A DNA stretch of 64,000 nucleotides, taken from assembly GCA_020633725.1 (NCBI GenBank), contig JACKDC010000002.1:372001-436000 (forward strand), given 5' to 3'. Of this stretch, positions 23,608 to 31,639 are shown piece after piece. The stretch comes from Candidatus Latescibacterota bacterium. Its GTDB lineage: Bacteria > Krumholzibacteriota > Krumholzibacteriia > JACNKJ01. The notes below the pieces were generated by a model, which was not told the origin of the DNA, searched no databases, and saw nothing but the letters and a program-made list of their open reading frames with translations. A program made the position numbers and the translations under genes. Numbering within the stretch: the first letter of the stretch is position 1; every line of letters starts with the position of its first letter.

Positions 23608-24579
23608 CTAGTCGATCTGCACGAGCACCTTGCCCCGCGCGTGGCCACCTTCGACGTAGCGAACCGCGTCGGCCGCCTCGGCCAACGGGTAGCTGCGGTC
23701 GATGATTGGGCGCAGCGCGCCCTCATCGACGAGCCGCGCCAGCTCGACGAGATCCTCCCTGCTGCGCTTTGCCTCGAGGCCCATCAGCTTCTGCTTCACG
23801 AAAGGCGACATCAGCGGGGCCTGCATGAATCGCCCCAGGGGTCCGATCCACGCGCCCTCGGAGTCGCCGCTGCAGAGCACCAGCCTGCCCCGCTGCGTCA
23901 GCGCCCTGCGGCAGCGGACCGGCGAGTCCATGCCGCCCAGCTGAAAGACGACGTCGAACTTCTCTGCCGTGGCCGTGAAGTCCTCGCGCGTGTAGTCGAT
24001 GACCGCGTTCGCGCCGAGGGCCTTGACGCCGTCGAGGTTCCCCGTGCTGCAGACGCCCGTCACCCGTGCGCCCAGGTGCTCGGCGATCTGCACCGCGAAA
24101 GTGCCGACGCCGCCGGACGCCCCGATGATCAGCACGCGCTCGCCGGCTTGCAGCCGCGCGCTGTTCCGCAGGCCCTGCAGCGCCGTGAGACCGGCGAGGG
24201 GAATCGCGGCCGCGAGCGAGAAGTCCAGCATCCGCGGCTTGGGCGCGACGCTGCTCTCGGGGGCGCAGAGGTACTGGGCGAAGGCGCCGGTCTGCATGCC
24301 GTAGACCTCGTCGCCCACCTTCACCGTGGTGACCTCCGGCCCCACCGCCTCGACCACGCCCGCGAAGTCCACGCCGAGGCGATCGCGCTTCGGGGCCCTG
24401 AGGCCGGAGACCAGCCGCAGGAAGTAGGGCTTGCCCCGCATGAAGTGCCAGTCGTAGGGATTGACGGCGGCCCCGCGAACGCGCACCAGCACCTGTCCCG
24501 GTGCCGCGACTGGCTTTTCCACCTCGACCAGCCGCAGGACGTCCGGCGGACCATAGCGATCATAGACGATGGCTTTCAC
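23608..24579 (-). CDS. Quinone oxidoreductase-like, zinc-free alcohol dehydrogenase-type reductase
   Basis: 323-residue NADPH-dependent oxidoreductase of the medium-chain dehydrogenase family. The N-terminal GroES-like barrel is followed by VNPYDWHFMRGKP and GVDFAGVVEAVGPEVT. The Rossmann loop is LIIGASGGVGTFAVQIAEHL (about 150-169), of quinone oxidoreductase type A-S-G-G-V-G. Structural and catalytic zinc cysteines are absent, so this is the zinc-independent quinone/enone reductase branch. The C-terminal segment EAADAVRYVEGGHARGKVLVQID is the standard family ending. GTG start at 24579 has GGAGGGG upstream. It is divergent from the sigma-factor gene with a 126-bp gap. Confidence 0.85.
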   Translation of the reverse strand: MKAIVYDRYGPPDVLRLVEVEKPVAAPGQVLVRVRGAAVNPYDWHFMRGKPYFLRLVSGLRAPKRDRLGVDFAGVVEAVGPEVTTVKVGDEVYGMQTGAFAQYLCAPESSVAPKPRMLDFSLAAAIPLAGLTALQGLRNSARLQAGERVLIIGASGGVGTFAVQIAEHLGARVTGVCSTGNLDGVKALGANAVIDYTREDFTATAEKFDVVFQLGGMDSPVRCRRALTQRGRLVLCSGDSEGAWIGPLGRFMQAPLMSPFVKQKLMGLEAKRSREDLVELARLVDEGALRPIIDRSYPLAEAADAVRYVEGGHARGKVLVQID

Positions 24580-24705
24580 ATCAACCCCTCCACACCGAGT
24601 GAGAATCGCTTTCGCCCCCTCGGTTCACTATCATAAAACTGCGCCCCGCGCGTAAACATCCTTCCGGCGCCGTCCGTCAGGGGGTCGAGACGAGGAGATG
24701 CGACG

Positions 24706-25299
24706 GTGACCACAGACAGCGAACATAGGCAAGACCTCGAACGGGCACAGCGAGCCTTCGCGGGGGACGAGCAGGCCTGGCGGGCCATCTACGACGACAC
24801 CTGCCAGAGCCTTTTCAACCTGCTGGCCTTTCAGGTGGGCGACCGGGACGCGGCGATGGACCTGCTCCAGGAGACCTACCTCACGGCCCTCGGCAAGCTG
24901 GACCGCTACCGCGGCCAGGGTCCCCTGGGCGCCTGGCTCCGGCGAATCGCCCTGCGCAAGGCTCTCGACTGGCGGCGCGGCCTGGCCCGCCGCCTTCGCG
25001 GGAACCAGCGCCTGGCGCGCGAGGCCGACGACACCGCCCCGGAAGCCGCCAGCCCCCGCTTCGACAGCGAGCGCGCGGCCTTCCAGGCGGCCCTGAACCG
25101 CCTCTCGCCGAAGCAGCGCGCCGCGCTGATCCTCCGGGAGGTGGAAGGCCTCGACTTCGACGCGATCGCCGCCGAGCTGGGCTGCCGCGAAGCCACCGTC
25201 CGCGTGCATCTGCACCGCGCACGGGAGGGCCTGCGCCGCCTCCTGAGCACCGCCGAGACGCCGCTGTTCGCCGAGGAACTGGAAGGATGGCAGCCATGA
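24706..25299 (+). CDS. RNA polymerase sigma factor, ECF family
   Basis: 197-residue ECF sigma factor. Region 2 (about 24-90) includes FNLLAFQVGDRDAAMDLLQE, the -10-binding core, followed by TYLTALGKLDRYRGQGPLGA. Region 4 (about 130-180) contains LSPKQRAALILREVEGLDFD and AIAAELGCREATVRVHLHRA, the helix-turn-helix for the -35. The region 2/4 linker is short. GTG start is preceded by GGAG. The next gene overlaps by ATGA and carries a cytosolic N-terminus plus one transmembrane helix, the classic arrangement of an anti-sigma partner. The stimulus is unknown but is likely sensed at the envelope. Confidence 0.9.
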   Translation: MTTDSEHRQDLERAQRAFAGDEQAWRAIYDDTCQSLFNLLAFQVGDRDAAMDLLQETYLTALGKLDRYRGQGPLGAWLRRIALRKALDWRRGLARRLRGNQRLAREADDTAPEAASPRFDSERAAFQAALNRLSPKQRAALILREVEGLDFDAIAAELGCREATVRVHLHRAREGLRRLLSTAETPLFAEELEGWQP

Positions 25300-28010
25300 A
25301 GAGCCTCTTCGACAAGCACGCGCATCGCCTCTCCAAGGGCGAACAGGAGCTGATCTGGCGGCAGATCTCCGCCGGCAGCCAGCAGGAGCGCCGCCGGCGG
25401 CGGCAGTTCGTCACCGCGCTGTCGGGCGCGGGGGCGCTCGTGGCCGCCGGCCTGATCCTGACCGTGATGATGCTGGATCCCAATCCGGCGAAGCGCGTCG
25501 AGACGCTGAGTGCGCCGTCGACGCGAACCGTGACGCCGGGCACCGACGCCCTCGCCGGCCGCGCCGTGGCCGATGCCGCGCCCGAGGCGCTCGACGAGGT
25601 CGCGTCGCGCGAGATGAAGAAGGACGAGGCGCCGGCGCAGCCCGCCGAGGAGGCGCCCGCCACAACGCAGAAGGTCGCGGCCCCGGCGGCCCAGGAACAC
25701 AACCCCACCGTCGTGTCTTCCGAAGCGGGCCGCCGGGACGCCGCGGCCGACATGGGCAAGGCCGCGCGCGAGGAGTTGTCCGCGGCGCCCTTGGTCGCGG
25801 AGTACAGCGCCGCCCATCCCCAGCCGGAGGTGGAGCCGGACAGCACCACGTCCTGGGTGCGGACCGCGAGCGTTGCCGGCGACGTGATGCGGGTCTACGG
25901 ACATGTGGTCGACAGCCAGACCGGTGACCCGCTGGCCTACGCCAACGTCACCGTCAAGGGAACAAACTTCGGTACGATGACGAAGGTGGATGGAAGCTTC
26001 GAGTTCACGATGCCCAAGGGTGAGTACACGGTGATCGTCTCATCCCTGGGCTACGATAGCGCGCAGCTGGCGGATGTCTCGCTCGAGCGCGAAGTGCTGA
26101 AGCCGTTGACGCGATTCGCCATGGTTTCGAACTCCGCCATCGCCTACATGGTGGAGGGCGAAGCGCCGGAGGTCGACGTCAAGTCCTCCTCGGAGCATCG
26201 ACGGAAGGAGCAGGATCTCAGCGCCTTCGCCGTGGACAACCTCCAGGAGGCCATGGCCCTCGAGGCCGGCATCACCATGAAGGGCGGCGACCTCTACGTC
26301 CGCGGCGGGCGCACCGGCGAGGTCAGCATGCAGATGGACGGCGTGCCCGTGAAGGACCCCGGCGTCGCCCTGCCCTCCGGCGTGAAACAGCCCGAGGCGA
26401 AGGAAGAGGCCGCCAAGACCAACGACCCGCGGCCGTCCACGCTGGCGGGGCAGACGCAGCCCGCGCGGGACTCCCGTCAGGATCGCGACGAGGAGGATGC
26501 CTACGTCCGGGCCCGTCGCCTCGAACGCGAGCGCCAGCAGGCCTACTACCGGCGCTGCTGGTGGACGCCGCCCGACTACAACAACCCCAACGGCGAGCCC
26601 TTCGACGCCATGTACTTCCGCGACTACGGGACGAACCCCTTCGTCGTCACGGAAGAGGACGCGCTCTCCACCTTCGCGGTGGACGTCGACCGCGCCAGCT
26701 ACAACATCGTGCGGCGCTACCTCGACGAGCGGCATCTGCCGCCCAAGGAGGCCGTGCGCGTGGAGGAGTTCGTCAACGCAATGGATCCGGGCTACGGCCG
26801 CGTGCGCCAGGGCGACTTCGCGCTTCACGCCGACGGCATGCCCTCGCCCTATCGCGACGGCTACCAGCTGCTCCGTCTGGGCGTGCAGGCCCGCGAGGCG
26901 GAGCGCGGCGAGCGCCGGCGCGCGAACCTGGTCTTCGTCATCGACACGTCGGGCTCCATGGCGCGCGAGGATCGCCTGGGCCTGGTGAAGCGCTCCCTCG
27001 GCGTGCTGCTGGATGGCCTGGGCGCCGACGACACCGTGGGCATCGTGGAGTACGGTTCCACGGGCCGCGTGGTACTTCCGCCGACGAGCGTGGAGGACCG
27101 CCGTACGATCGAGCGGGCCATCGAGTCGCTGCACACCAACGGCAGCACGAACGCCGAGCAGGGCCTCGACCTTGGCTACACGATGGCGAGTCGCGTCTAC
27201 GATGCGAAGGCCATCAACCGCCTCGTGCTCTGCTCCGACGGCGTGGCCAACACGGGCGAGACCGACGCCGAGCGCATCCTCGACAAGGTGCGCTACCAGT
27301 CCGACCGCGGCATCTACCTGAGCACGGTGGGCTTCGGCATGGGCAACTACAACGACGTCCTCATGGAGACGCTCGCCGACAAGGGCGACGGCAACTACTA
27401 CTACGTCGACAGCTTCGACGAAGCGCGCCGCCTCTTCGGCGACACGCTCGCCGGCACGCTGATGGTCCTGGGCCGCGACGCGAAGATCCAGGTGGAGTTC
27501 GATCCCGAGTCGGTGCTGCGCTGGCGCCTGCTGGGCTACGAGAACCGCGACGTGGCCGACGAGGACTTCCGCAACGACAGCGTCGACGCGGGCGAGATCG
27601 GCCCGGGCCACACCGTCGTGGCGCTCTACGAGCTGAAGCTCAGCGACGAGGCGGCGCGGGCCATCGGCAAGCGCGGCTCCGCCCCGCTGGGCACGCTACG
27701 CCTGCGCTACGAGCATCCCGAGTCCGAGCGGGACGCCGGCGAGGTGGAGGAGCTGTCCAAGCGCTTCGGCACCGCCGACCTGCTGGACAGCGCCAGCCGC
27801 GCGGACCTCAACCTGCGCCTCACGGCCCTGGCCGCCCAGTTCGCCGAGGTGCTGCGGGGCAGCTACTGGGCCCGGGACCTCCGTCTGACGGACCTCGAGG
27901 ACACGGCCCGGGATCTGGACCGGGCGCTGGGGCGGGACGACACGGCCGACCCCGAGATCCGCGACTTCCTGCGCTCCGTGGAGCGCGCCGCCCGGCTGGG
28001 CGAGCGCTAG
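25296..28010 (+). CDS. Membrane-anchored VWA protein with carboxypeptidase-regulatory and TonB-plug-like segments
   Basis: 904 residues. A cytosolic 38-residue head, then one transmembrane helix (about 40-60), suggests a type II membrane protein like an anti-sigma factor. Outside: a charged spacer, a carboxypeptidase-regulatory-like domain (about 198-275: VDSQTGDPLAYANVTVKGTN), a fragment resembling a TonB receptor plug (about 310-355: ALEAGITMKGGDLYVRGGRT and VSMQMDGVPV), a YfbK-type region, and a von Willebrand A domain with MIDAS DTSGS at 550-554 (about 540-720) plus the YfbK C-terminal domain. Overlap with the ECF gene (ATGA) implies regulation of that sigma factor by an extracellular ligand-binding module. 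The plug fragment lacks the barrel. Confidence 0.75.
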   Translation: MKSLFDKHAHRLSKGEQELIWRQISAGSQQERRRRRQFVTALSGAGALVAAGLILTVMMLDPNPAKRVETLSAPSTRTVTPGTDALAGRAVADAAPEALDEVASREMKKDEAPAQPAEEAPATTQKVAAPAAQEHNPTVVSSEAGRRDAAADMGKAAREELSAAPLVAEYSAAHPQPEVEPDSTTSWVRTASVAGDVMRVYGHVVDSQTGDPLAYANVTVKGTNFGTMTKVDGSFEFTMPKGEYTVIVSSLGYDSAQLADVSLEREVLKPLTRFAMVSNSAIAYMVEGEAPEVDVKSSSEHRRKEQDLSAFAVDNLQEAMALEAGITMKGGDLYVRGGRTGEVSMQMDGVPVKDPGVALPSGVKQPEAKEEAAKTNDPRPSTLAGQTQPARDSRQDRDEEDAYVRARRLERERQQAYYRRCWWTPPDYNNPNGEPFDAMYFRDYGTNPFVVTEEDALSTFAVDVDRASYNIVRRYLDERHLPPKEAVRVEEFVNAMDPGYGRVRQGDFALHADGMPSPYRDGYQLLRLGVQAREAERGERRRANLVFVIDTSGSMAREDRLGLVKRSLGVLLDGLGADDTVGIVEYGSTGRVVLPPTSVEDRRTIERAIESLHTNGSTNAEQGLDLGYTMASRVYDAKAINRLVLCSDGVANTGETDAERILDKVRYQSDRGIYLSTVGFGMGNYNDVLMETLADKGDGNYYYVDSFDEARRLFGDTLAGTLMVLGRDAKIQVEFDPESVLRWRLLGYENRDVADEDFRNDSVDAGEIGPGHTVVALYELKLSDEAARAIGKRGSAPLGTLRLRYEHPESERDAGEVEELSKRFGTADLLDSASRADLNLRLTALAAQFAEVLRGSYWARDLRLTDLEDTARDLDRALGRDDTADPEIRDFLRSVERAARLGER

Positions 28011-28040
28011 CGACGAGCGGCGAGCGGCGAGGCGCGTCGC

Positions 28041-28076
28041 GAGGCCGGTCCCGGCGCTGCCGGGGCCGGCCTCTTG
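28041..28076 (+). terminator. Hairpin terminator
   Basis: Stem of 8 bp (GAGGCCGG/CCGGCCTC), one T-G wobble and 5 more G-C pairs around a CGCTG loop, 30 bp after the VWA stop. It is followed by TTG rather than a long T run. Confidence 0.65.
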
Positions 28077-28198
28077 CGCAGGGTTGAAACTTGTCCTGCT
28101 CTGACGCGAATATCACCCCTGTGTGCCGGTAGCACAGGCAGCGCCCCCGCGCTCGCCGGCCCGCCCGGCGCACCTCAACTCAAGGAAGGACGGCTCCC

Positions 28199-28489
28199 AT
28201 GTTCGAACTCGGCCTGCTGCTTCTCCTGCTGGTGGGTGGTGGCCTGGTGCTCTCCCTGGCCTTCACGCTGCTGGGCGTGGTCTTCAAGCTCATCCTCCTG
28301 CCCTTCCACGTGGCCTTCTGGCTCCTGCGCGGGGTGCTGGGCTTCGCCCTCGGACTCGTCGGCCTGATCCTCTTCCTGCCGGTGCTGGGAGTGGCCCTGC
28401 CGGCGCTGATCCTGGTCTTCGGCCTGCCGCTGGCCGTGATCGGGCTGATCGTCTGGCTGGTCAAGCGCAGCACGGTGCACAGCGCGTGA
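28199..28489 (+). CDS. Small hydrophobic membrane protein
   Basis: 96 residues, almost entirely hydrophobic. Three membrane segments are visible (about 2-27, 30-53 and 56-80), rich in Leu, Val and Gly, with the charged tail KRSTVHSA at the C-terminus. No family I recognise; similar short peptides occur as unassigned integral membrane proteins, and a role in membrane-stress or a partner for the glycosylase is possible but unsupported. A purine-rich stretch GGAAGGACGG lies 7-15 bp upstream of the ATG. It overlaps the next gene by GTGA, so the two are coupled. Confidence 0.6.
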   Translation: MFELGLLLLLLVGGGLVLSLAFTLLGVVFKLILLPFHVAFWLLRGVLGFALGLVGLILFLPVLGVALPALILVFGLPLAVIGLIVWLVKRSTVHSA

Positions 28490-29070
28490 GCGGCGCCGAA
28501 CCCAAGCGCTGCGCGTGGGCGGGCAGCGACCCGCTTTACCAGGCCTATCACGACGGCGAGTGGGGCGTGCCCGTCCACGACGACCGCCTGCTCTTCGAGT
28601 TCCTCATCCTCGAAGGCGCGCAGGCAGGGCTCAGCTGGATCACGATTCTCAAGAAGCGCGACCGCTATCGCGAGATCTTCGCGAACTTCGACCCGGCCAA
28701 GGTGGCGCGCTTCACGCCGGCGCGCGTGGAGAAGCTGCTGGCCGATCCGGGCATCGTGCGGAACCGTCTCAAGGTAGAGGGCGCGGTGAAGAACGCCCGC
28801 GCCTTCCTCGCCGTGCGGAAGGAGTTCGGCAGCTTCGACGCCTACCTCTGGGGCTTCGTGGAGGGCAGGCCGATCCAGAACCGCTGGCGCGCGATGGGTG
28901 ACATACCCGCCGAAACGCCGCTCTCCCGCGAGATGAGCCGCGACCTCAAGCGCCGCGGCTTCACCTTCGTCGGCCCCACGATCTGCTATGCCTTCATGCA
29001 GGCCGTCGGCCTGGTCAACGACCACGTGACGGACTGCTTCCGCCACGGCGAACTCACTCCCAAGCGCTAG
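28486..29070 (+). CDS. tag: DNA-3-methyladenine glycosylase I
   Basis: 194-residue base-excision glycosylase of the Tag family, removing 3-methyladenine from alkylated DNA. The zinc-binding N-terminus CAWAGSDPLYQAYHDGEWG (Cys9, His23) pairs with the C-terminal HVTDCFRH (His and Cys), which is the family's zinc clip. In the centre LEGAQAGLSWITILKKRDRY is the conserved region containing the catalytic glutamate near the helix. Length matches Tag (about 190). It starts at a GTG overlapping the stop of the hydrophobic peptide gene and is followed 8 bp later by an epimerase gene, so the three form an operon. Confidence 0.9.
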   Translation: MSGAEPKRCAWAGSDPLYQAYHDGEWGVPVHDDRLLFEFLILEGAQAGLSWITILKKRDRYREIFANFDPAKVARFTPARVEKLLADPGIVRNRLKVEGAVKNARAFLAVRKEFGSFDAYLWGFVEGRPIQNRWRAMGDIPAETPLSREMSRDLKRRGFTFVGPTICYAFMQAVGLVNDHVTDCFRHGELTPKR

Positions 29071-29078
29071 GACGTCCC

Positions 29079-30074
29079 ATGCACCTGCTCGTGATCGGCG
29101 GCGGCCAGTTCCTCGGCAAGCACTTCGTGGAGGCCGCGCTGGCGGCCGGCCACCGCGTCACCACCTTCAACCGCGGCCGCACGAACCCCGAGCTGTTCGC
29201 GGGGCGCGCGGGCTTGACAGCGATCCACGGCGACCGCGACGGCGGCCTCGACGCCCTCGGCGGCGGGCCCTGGGACGCCGTCGTCGACACCTGCGGCTAT
29301 CTGCCGCGGGTGGTGGGGGCCAGCGCCGACGCGCTCGCCGCGCGCTGCGGGCGCTACCTCTTCGTGTCGACGATCTCCGTCTACGCCGATCCGCCGCCGG
29401 CAGGCGTGGACGAGGACAGCCCCCTGGCACAGCTCGCCGATCCCACGACCGAGACGGTCGACGGCGCCACCTACGGCGGCCTCAAGGTGCTCTGCGAGCA
29501 GGCGGTGACGCGGGCGCTGGGCTCCCGTGGGCTGATCGTGCGGCCCGGGCTGATCGTGGGGCCGGACGACCCCACGGATCGCTTCAGCTACTGGCCGCTG
29601 CGCGCGGCCCGCGGCGGCGACATCCTGGCGCCGGTCGGCGCGGATGCGCCGACCCAGCTGGTGGACGTCCGCGACCTCGGCGCCTGGATGCTCGCCCTGC
29701 TGGAGGGGGAGGCCGAGGGCGTCTACAATGCCACGGGGCCGGCCGAGCCCATCGGCATGGGGCGGCTGATCGACGCCTGCCTCGCCTCCGCTAGCACCGA
29801 GGGTACACCTGTGTGGATAACTGAGGAATTCGTTGCGGAGAAGGAGCTTACGCCGTTCGGCGACCTGCCTTGCTGGGTGCCGGCCGCCGGGGCGGGGCTC
29901 CTGCGCACCCGGATCGACCGCGCGCTGGCCCGGGGGCTGCGCTTTCGTCCGCTGGAGGAGACGGCCCGGGACACCCTGGCCTGGCGTCAACCCCTTGTGG
30001 CGCAACGCCCTCTGCGCGCCGGGCTCTCGCCGGAGCGGGAGGCCGAGCTCCTTGCGGCCTGGCGCGCCCGTTGA
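29079..30074 (+). CDS. NAD-dependent epimerase/dehydratase family protein
   Basis: 331-residue extended short-chain dehydrogenase. The nucleotide-binding motif VIGGGQFLGKHFV is the expected GxxGxxG variant (the first Gly pair plus F-L-G). Catalytic Tyr and Lys are in TYGGLKVLCEQ, matching Y-x-x-x-K, with a Ser in FVSTISVYAD. The sequence between (VDTCGYLPRVV, the CGY motif) resembles plant-type 'NAD-binding Rossmann superfamily' reductases such as CSP41-like proteins. Substrate unknown, probably a nucleotide sugar or a terpenoid-type small molecule. The promoter of the next gene overlaps its stop. Confidence 0.75.
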   Translation: MHLLVIGGGQFLGKHFVEAALAAGHRVTTFNRGRTNPELFAGRAGLTAIHGDRDGGLDALGGGPWDAVVDTCGYLPRVVGASADALAARCGRYLFVSTISVYADPPPAGVDEDSPLAQLADPTTETVDGATYGGLKVLCEQAVTRALGSRGLIVRPGLIVGPDDPTDRFSYWPLRAARGGDILAPVGADAPTQLVDVRDLGAWMLALLEGEAEGVYNATGPAEPIGMGRLIDACLASASTEGTPVWITEEFVAEKELTPFGDLPCWVPAAGAGLLRTRIDRALARGLRFRPLEETARDTLAWRQPLVAQRPLRAGLSPEREAELLAAWRAR

Positions 30075-30099
30075 AGCGCGCGGGCATATCTGATAGAAT
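30071..30099 (+). promoter_or_regulatory. Predicted promoter
   Basis: -35 TTGAAG (30071-30076) and -10 TAGAAT (30094-30099), 17-bp spacer, with the -35 box overlapping the stop of the epimerase gene. 120 bp ahead of the exported protein gene at 30220. Confidence 0.65.
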
Positions 30100-30219
30100 C
30101 TCAGCGGTTCCCCACGGGCGCCCTACGACCCCCAGGCCAAGCGCTGACGCGCGGCTCTCCCCATGGGCCAGGCTGTCGATGGCAAGCTGCCCTGCACACC
30201 GACATCAGAGGAGGACAGA

Positions 30220-30765
30220 ATGAAGAGAATGCTGACGATCCTCGCCCTGCTGGCGCTCACCGCCGGCTCGGCCCTGGCTCAGGACATCAGCGGCAGCACA
30301 GTGACCGTCGATCCGACCGAGTCGGAGAACGGCGTCGTCTTCCTGTGCTTCACCGTGACGAACTCCAGCCTCGACTTCGAGTGGATTGCGGACATCACGC
30401 TGACCCTGCCGGCCTGCATGACCATCCTGGACGTGCCCCCGGCATCGGCCGATCCCGCGGTCGGCTCCGATCCCTTCAACCCGGATGCCCCCATCGCCTT
30501 CACCGGCTACGGCACCAACGTGGCCAACTGGTCCGGCACCGACAGCTTCGGCTTCGGCTTCCTGACCGGTGAGAACGCCGGCGTGTTCTGCGTCAGCGTC
30601 GAAGTGAACTGCGCGTGCGACAACGTGTATCCCATCGTCTGGGATCTCGCGGGCGACGGCTTCGGCGGCGACCCCCACGTGCTCAACGGCACGCTGGACT
30701 TCTCGGTGCTCTGCAGCACGCCCACCGAGGACAGCAGCTGGGGCGACGTCAAGGCCCTGTACTAG
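30220..30765 (+). CDS. Exported beta-rich protein ending in SWGDVKALY
   Basis: 181 residues with a clear signal peptide (ILALLALTAGSALAQ). The mature protein is beta-rich with four or more cysteines, including a CACDNV segment and LCSTPTEDSSWGD near the end, and is low in charge except Asp/Glu. The C-terminus SSWGDVKALY is echoed by the next gene. No known family is recognised; the strand pattern (WIADITLTLPACMTIL, GYGTNVANWSGTDSFGFGFL) suggests an Ig-like fold. RBS GAGGAGGA is close to the start. A strong promoter and a terminator flank it, so it forms a single-gene unit. Confidence 0.7.
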   Translation: MKRMLTILALLALTAGSALAQDISGSTVTVDPTESENGVVFLCFTVTNSSLDFEWIADITLTLPACMTILDVPPASADPAVGSDPFNPDAPIAFTGYGTNVANWSGTDSFGFGFLTGENAGVFCVSVEVNCACDNVYPIVWDLAGDGFGGDPHVLNGTLDFSVLCSTPTEDSSWGDVKALY

Positions 30766-30803
30766 ATCCGGTAAGCCGGCCTCGCGCCGGCATTCGCTTC
30801 CAG

Positions 30804-30835
30804 AACCCGAGTCGTTCGCGCGGCTCGGGTTTTTG
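30804..30835 (+). terminator. Rho-independent terminator
   Basis: Arms AACCCGAG and CTCGGGTT (8 bp, extendable by three pairs inside with one T-G) followed by TTTTG. It lies 40 bp after the stop of the first SWGxxKALY protein gene. Confidence 0.8.
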
Positions 30836-30858
30836 TTGCTGGCGGCGGCCGCCCCGCC

Positions 30859-30887
30859 TTGTCAGGAGCGCTCCCAAGTGTCATAAT
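30859..30887 (+). promoter_or_regulatory. Predicted promoter
   Basis: -35 TTGTCA (30859-30864) and -10 CATAAT (30882-30887) with a 17-bp spacer, 119 bp before the start at 31007. It gives the second SWGxxKALY protein gene its own transcript. Confidence 0.65.
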
Positions 30888-31006
30888 TAAGGATGCCGGG
30901 GTCCCGTACCGCGGCGATTGCCCCATGCTGGCCTTGGTCGGGCCGATCTCGGGCACCGATGCGATGCCCAGGCCTCGCATCCAGCCCTTCGTCGCAAGGA
31001 GGGAAC

Positions 31007-31588
31007 ATGAAAACGTTGCTCGCCGCCGCACTCTTGCTCGTGGCATTCAGCGGCATTGCCGTCGCGCAGTACCAACCGTTCATCGGCATCTACGACGACC
31101 CGGAGAACGCGCACTGCCAGGCCGACATCGCGCTGTACACGAGCGTCACCGTCTACTTCCTGGCCTACCTGCCGCCGCCGATCCAGGCGATGACGGCCGC
31201 CGAGTTTCGCGTCAGCAACCTGCCCGGCGCCGACATGGCCGTCATGACGCCCTTCTGGGGCACCGAACTCGTGATCGGCGATTTGGGCTACGGGCTCGCG
31301 CTGGCCTGGTCGCCGCCGCTGCCCGGACCCGTGGCGCAGATGGGGAGCGTCAGCTTCTTCTCGATCCAGGACTTCGGCGACGACTACCGCATCACGGTCA
31401 TGCCGAGCATCAGCAGCGGCAACCTGCTCATCGTGGACGAGAACTACGAAGAGATCGCCTGCAGCGAGATGCCCACGTGGTTCACCTTCAATTGCACCGG
31501 CTCCCTGCAGGGCGGCTGCTGGTGCCCGCTCTCGATTCCCGTCGCCGTGGACGACGCGAGCTGGGGACAGATCAAGGCGCTCTACTAG
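31007..31588 (+). CDS. Exported beta-rich protein ending in SWGQIKALY
   Basis: 193-residue exported protein, signal peptide at 1-20 (AAALLLVAFSGIAVAQY). The mature part begins QPFIGIYDDPENAHCQADIA and continues with beta-strand segments such as TAAEFRVSNLPGADMAVMTP and SSGNLLIVDENYEEIACSE. Several cysteines (GGCWC near 172) are likely disulphide-bonded. Its last residues, ASWGQIKALY, match the ending of the neighbouring protein, though the bodies are only loosely similar. No domain family is recognised. AAGGAGG stands 5 bp before the ATG. Promoter and terminator are separate from those of the neighbour, so the pair are independent units. Confidence 0.7.
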   Translation: MKTLLAAALLLVAFSGIAVAQYQPFIGIYDDPENAHCQADIALYTSVTVYFLAYLPPPIQAMTAAEFRVSNLPGADMAVMTPFWGTELVIGDLGYGLALAWSPPLPGPVAQMGSVSFFSIQDFGDDYRITVMPSISSGNLLIVDENYEEIACSEMPTWFTFNCTGSLQGGCWCPLSIPVAVDDASWGQIKALY

Positions 31589-31609
31589 GCGTTCAGCCCG
31601 CGAGCCATC

Positions 31610-31637
31610 AGCCCGAGCCGCGGTCGCGGCTCGGGCT
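31610..31637. terminator. Hairpin terminator between convergent genes
   Basis: 12-bp perfect stem AGCCCGAGCCGC/GCGGCTCGGGCT with loop GGTC, in the 51-bp gap between the exported protein (stop 31588) and the WG-repeat gene (stop 31640). A TTCT tail supports use on the plus strand; on the minus strand no T run follows. Confidence 0.75.
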
Positions 31638-31639
31638 TC

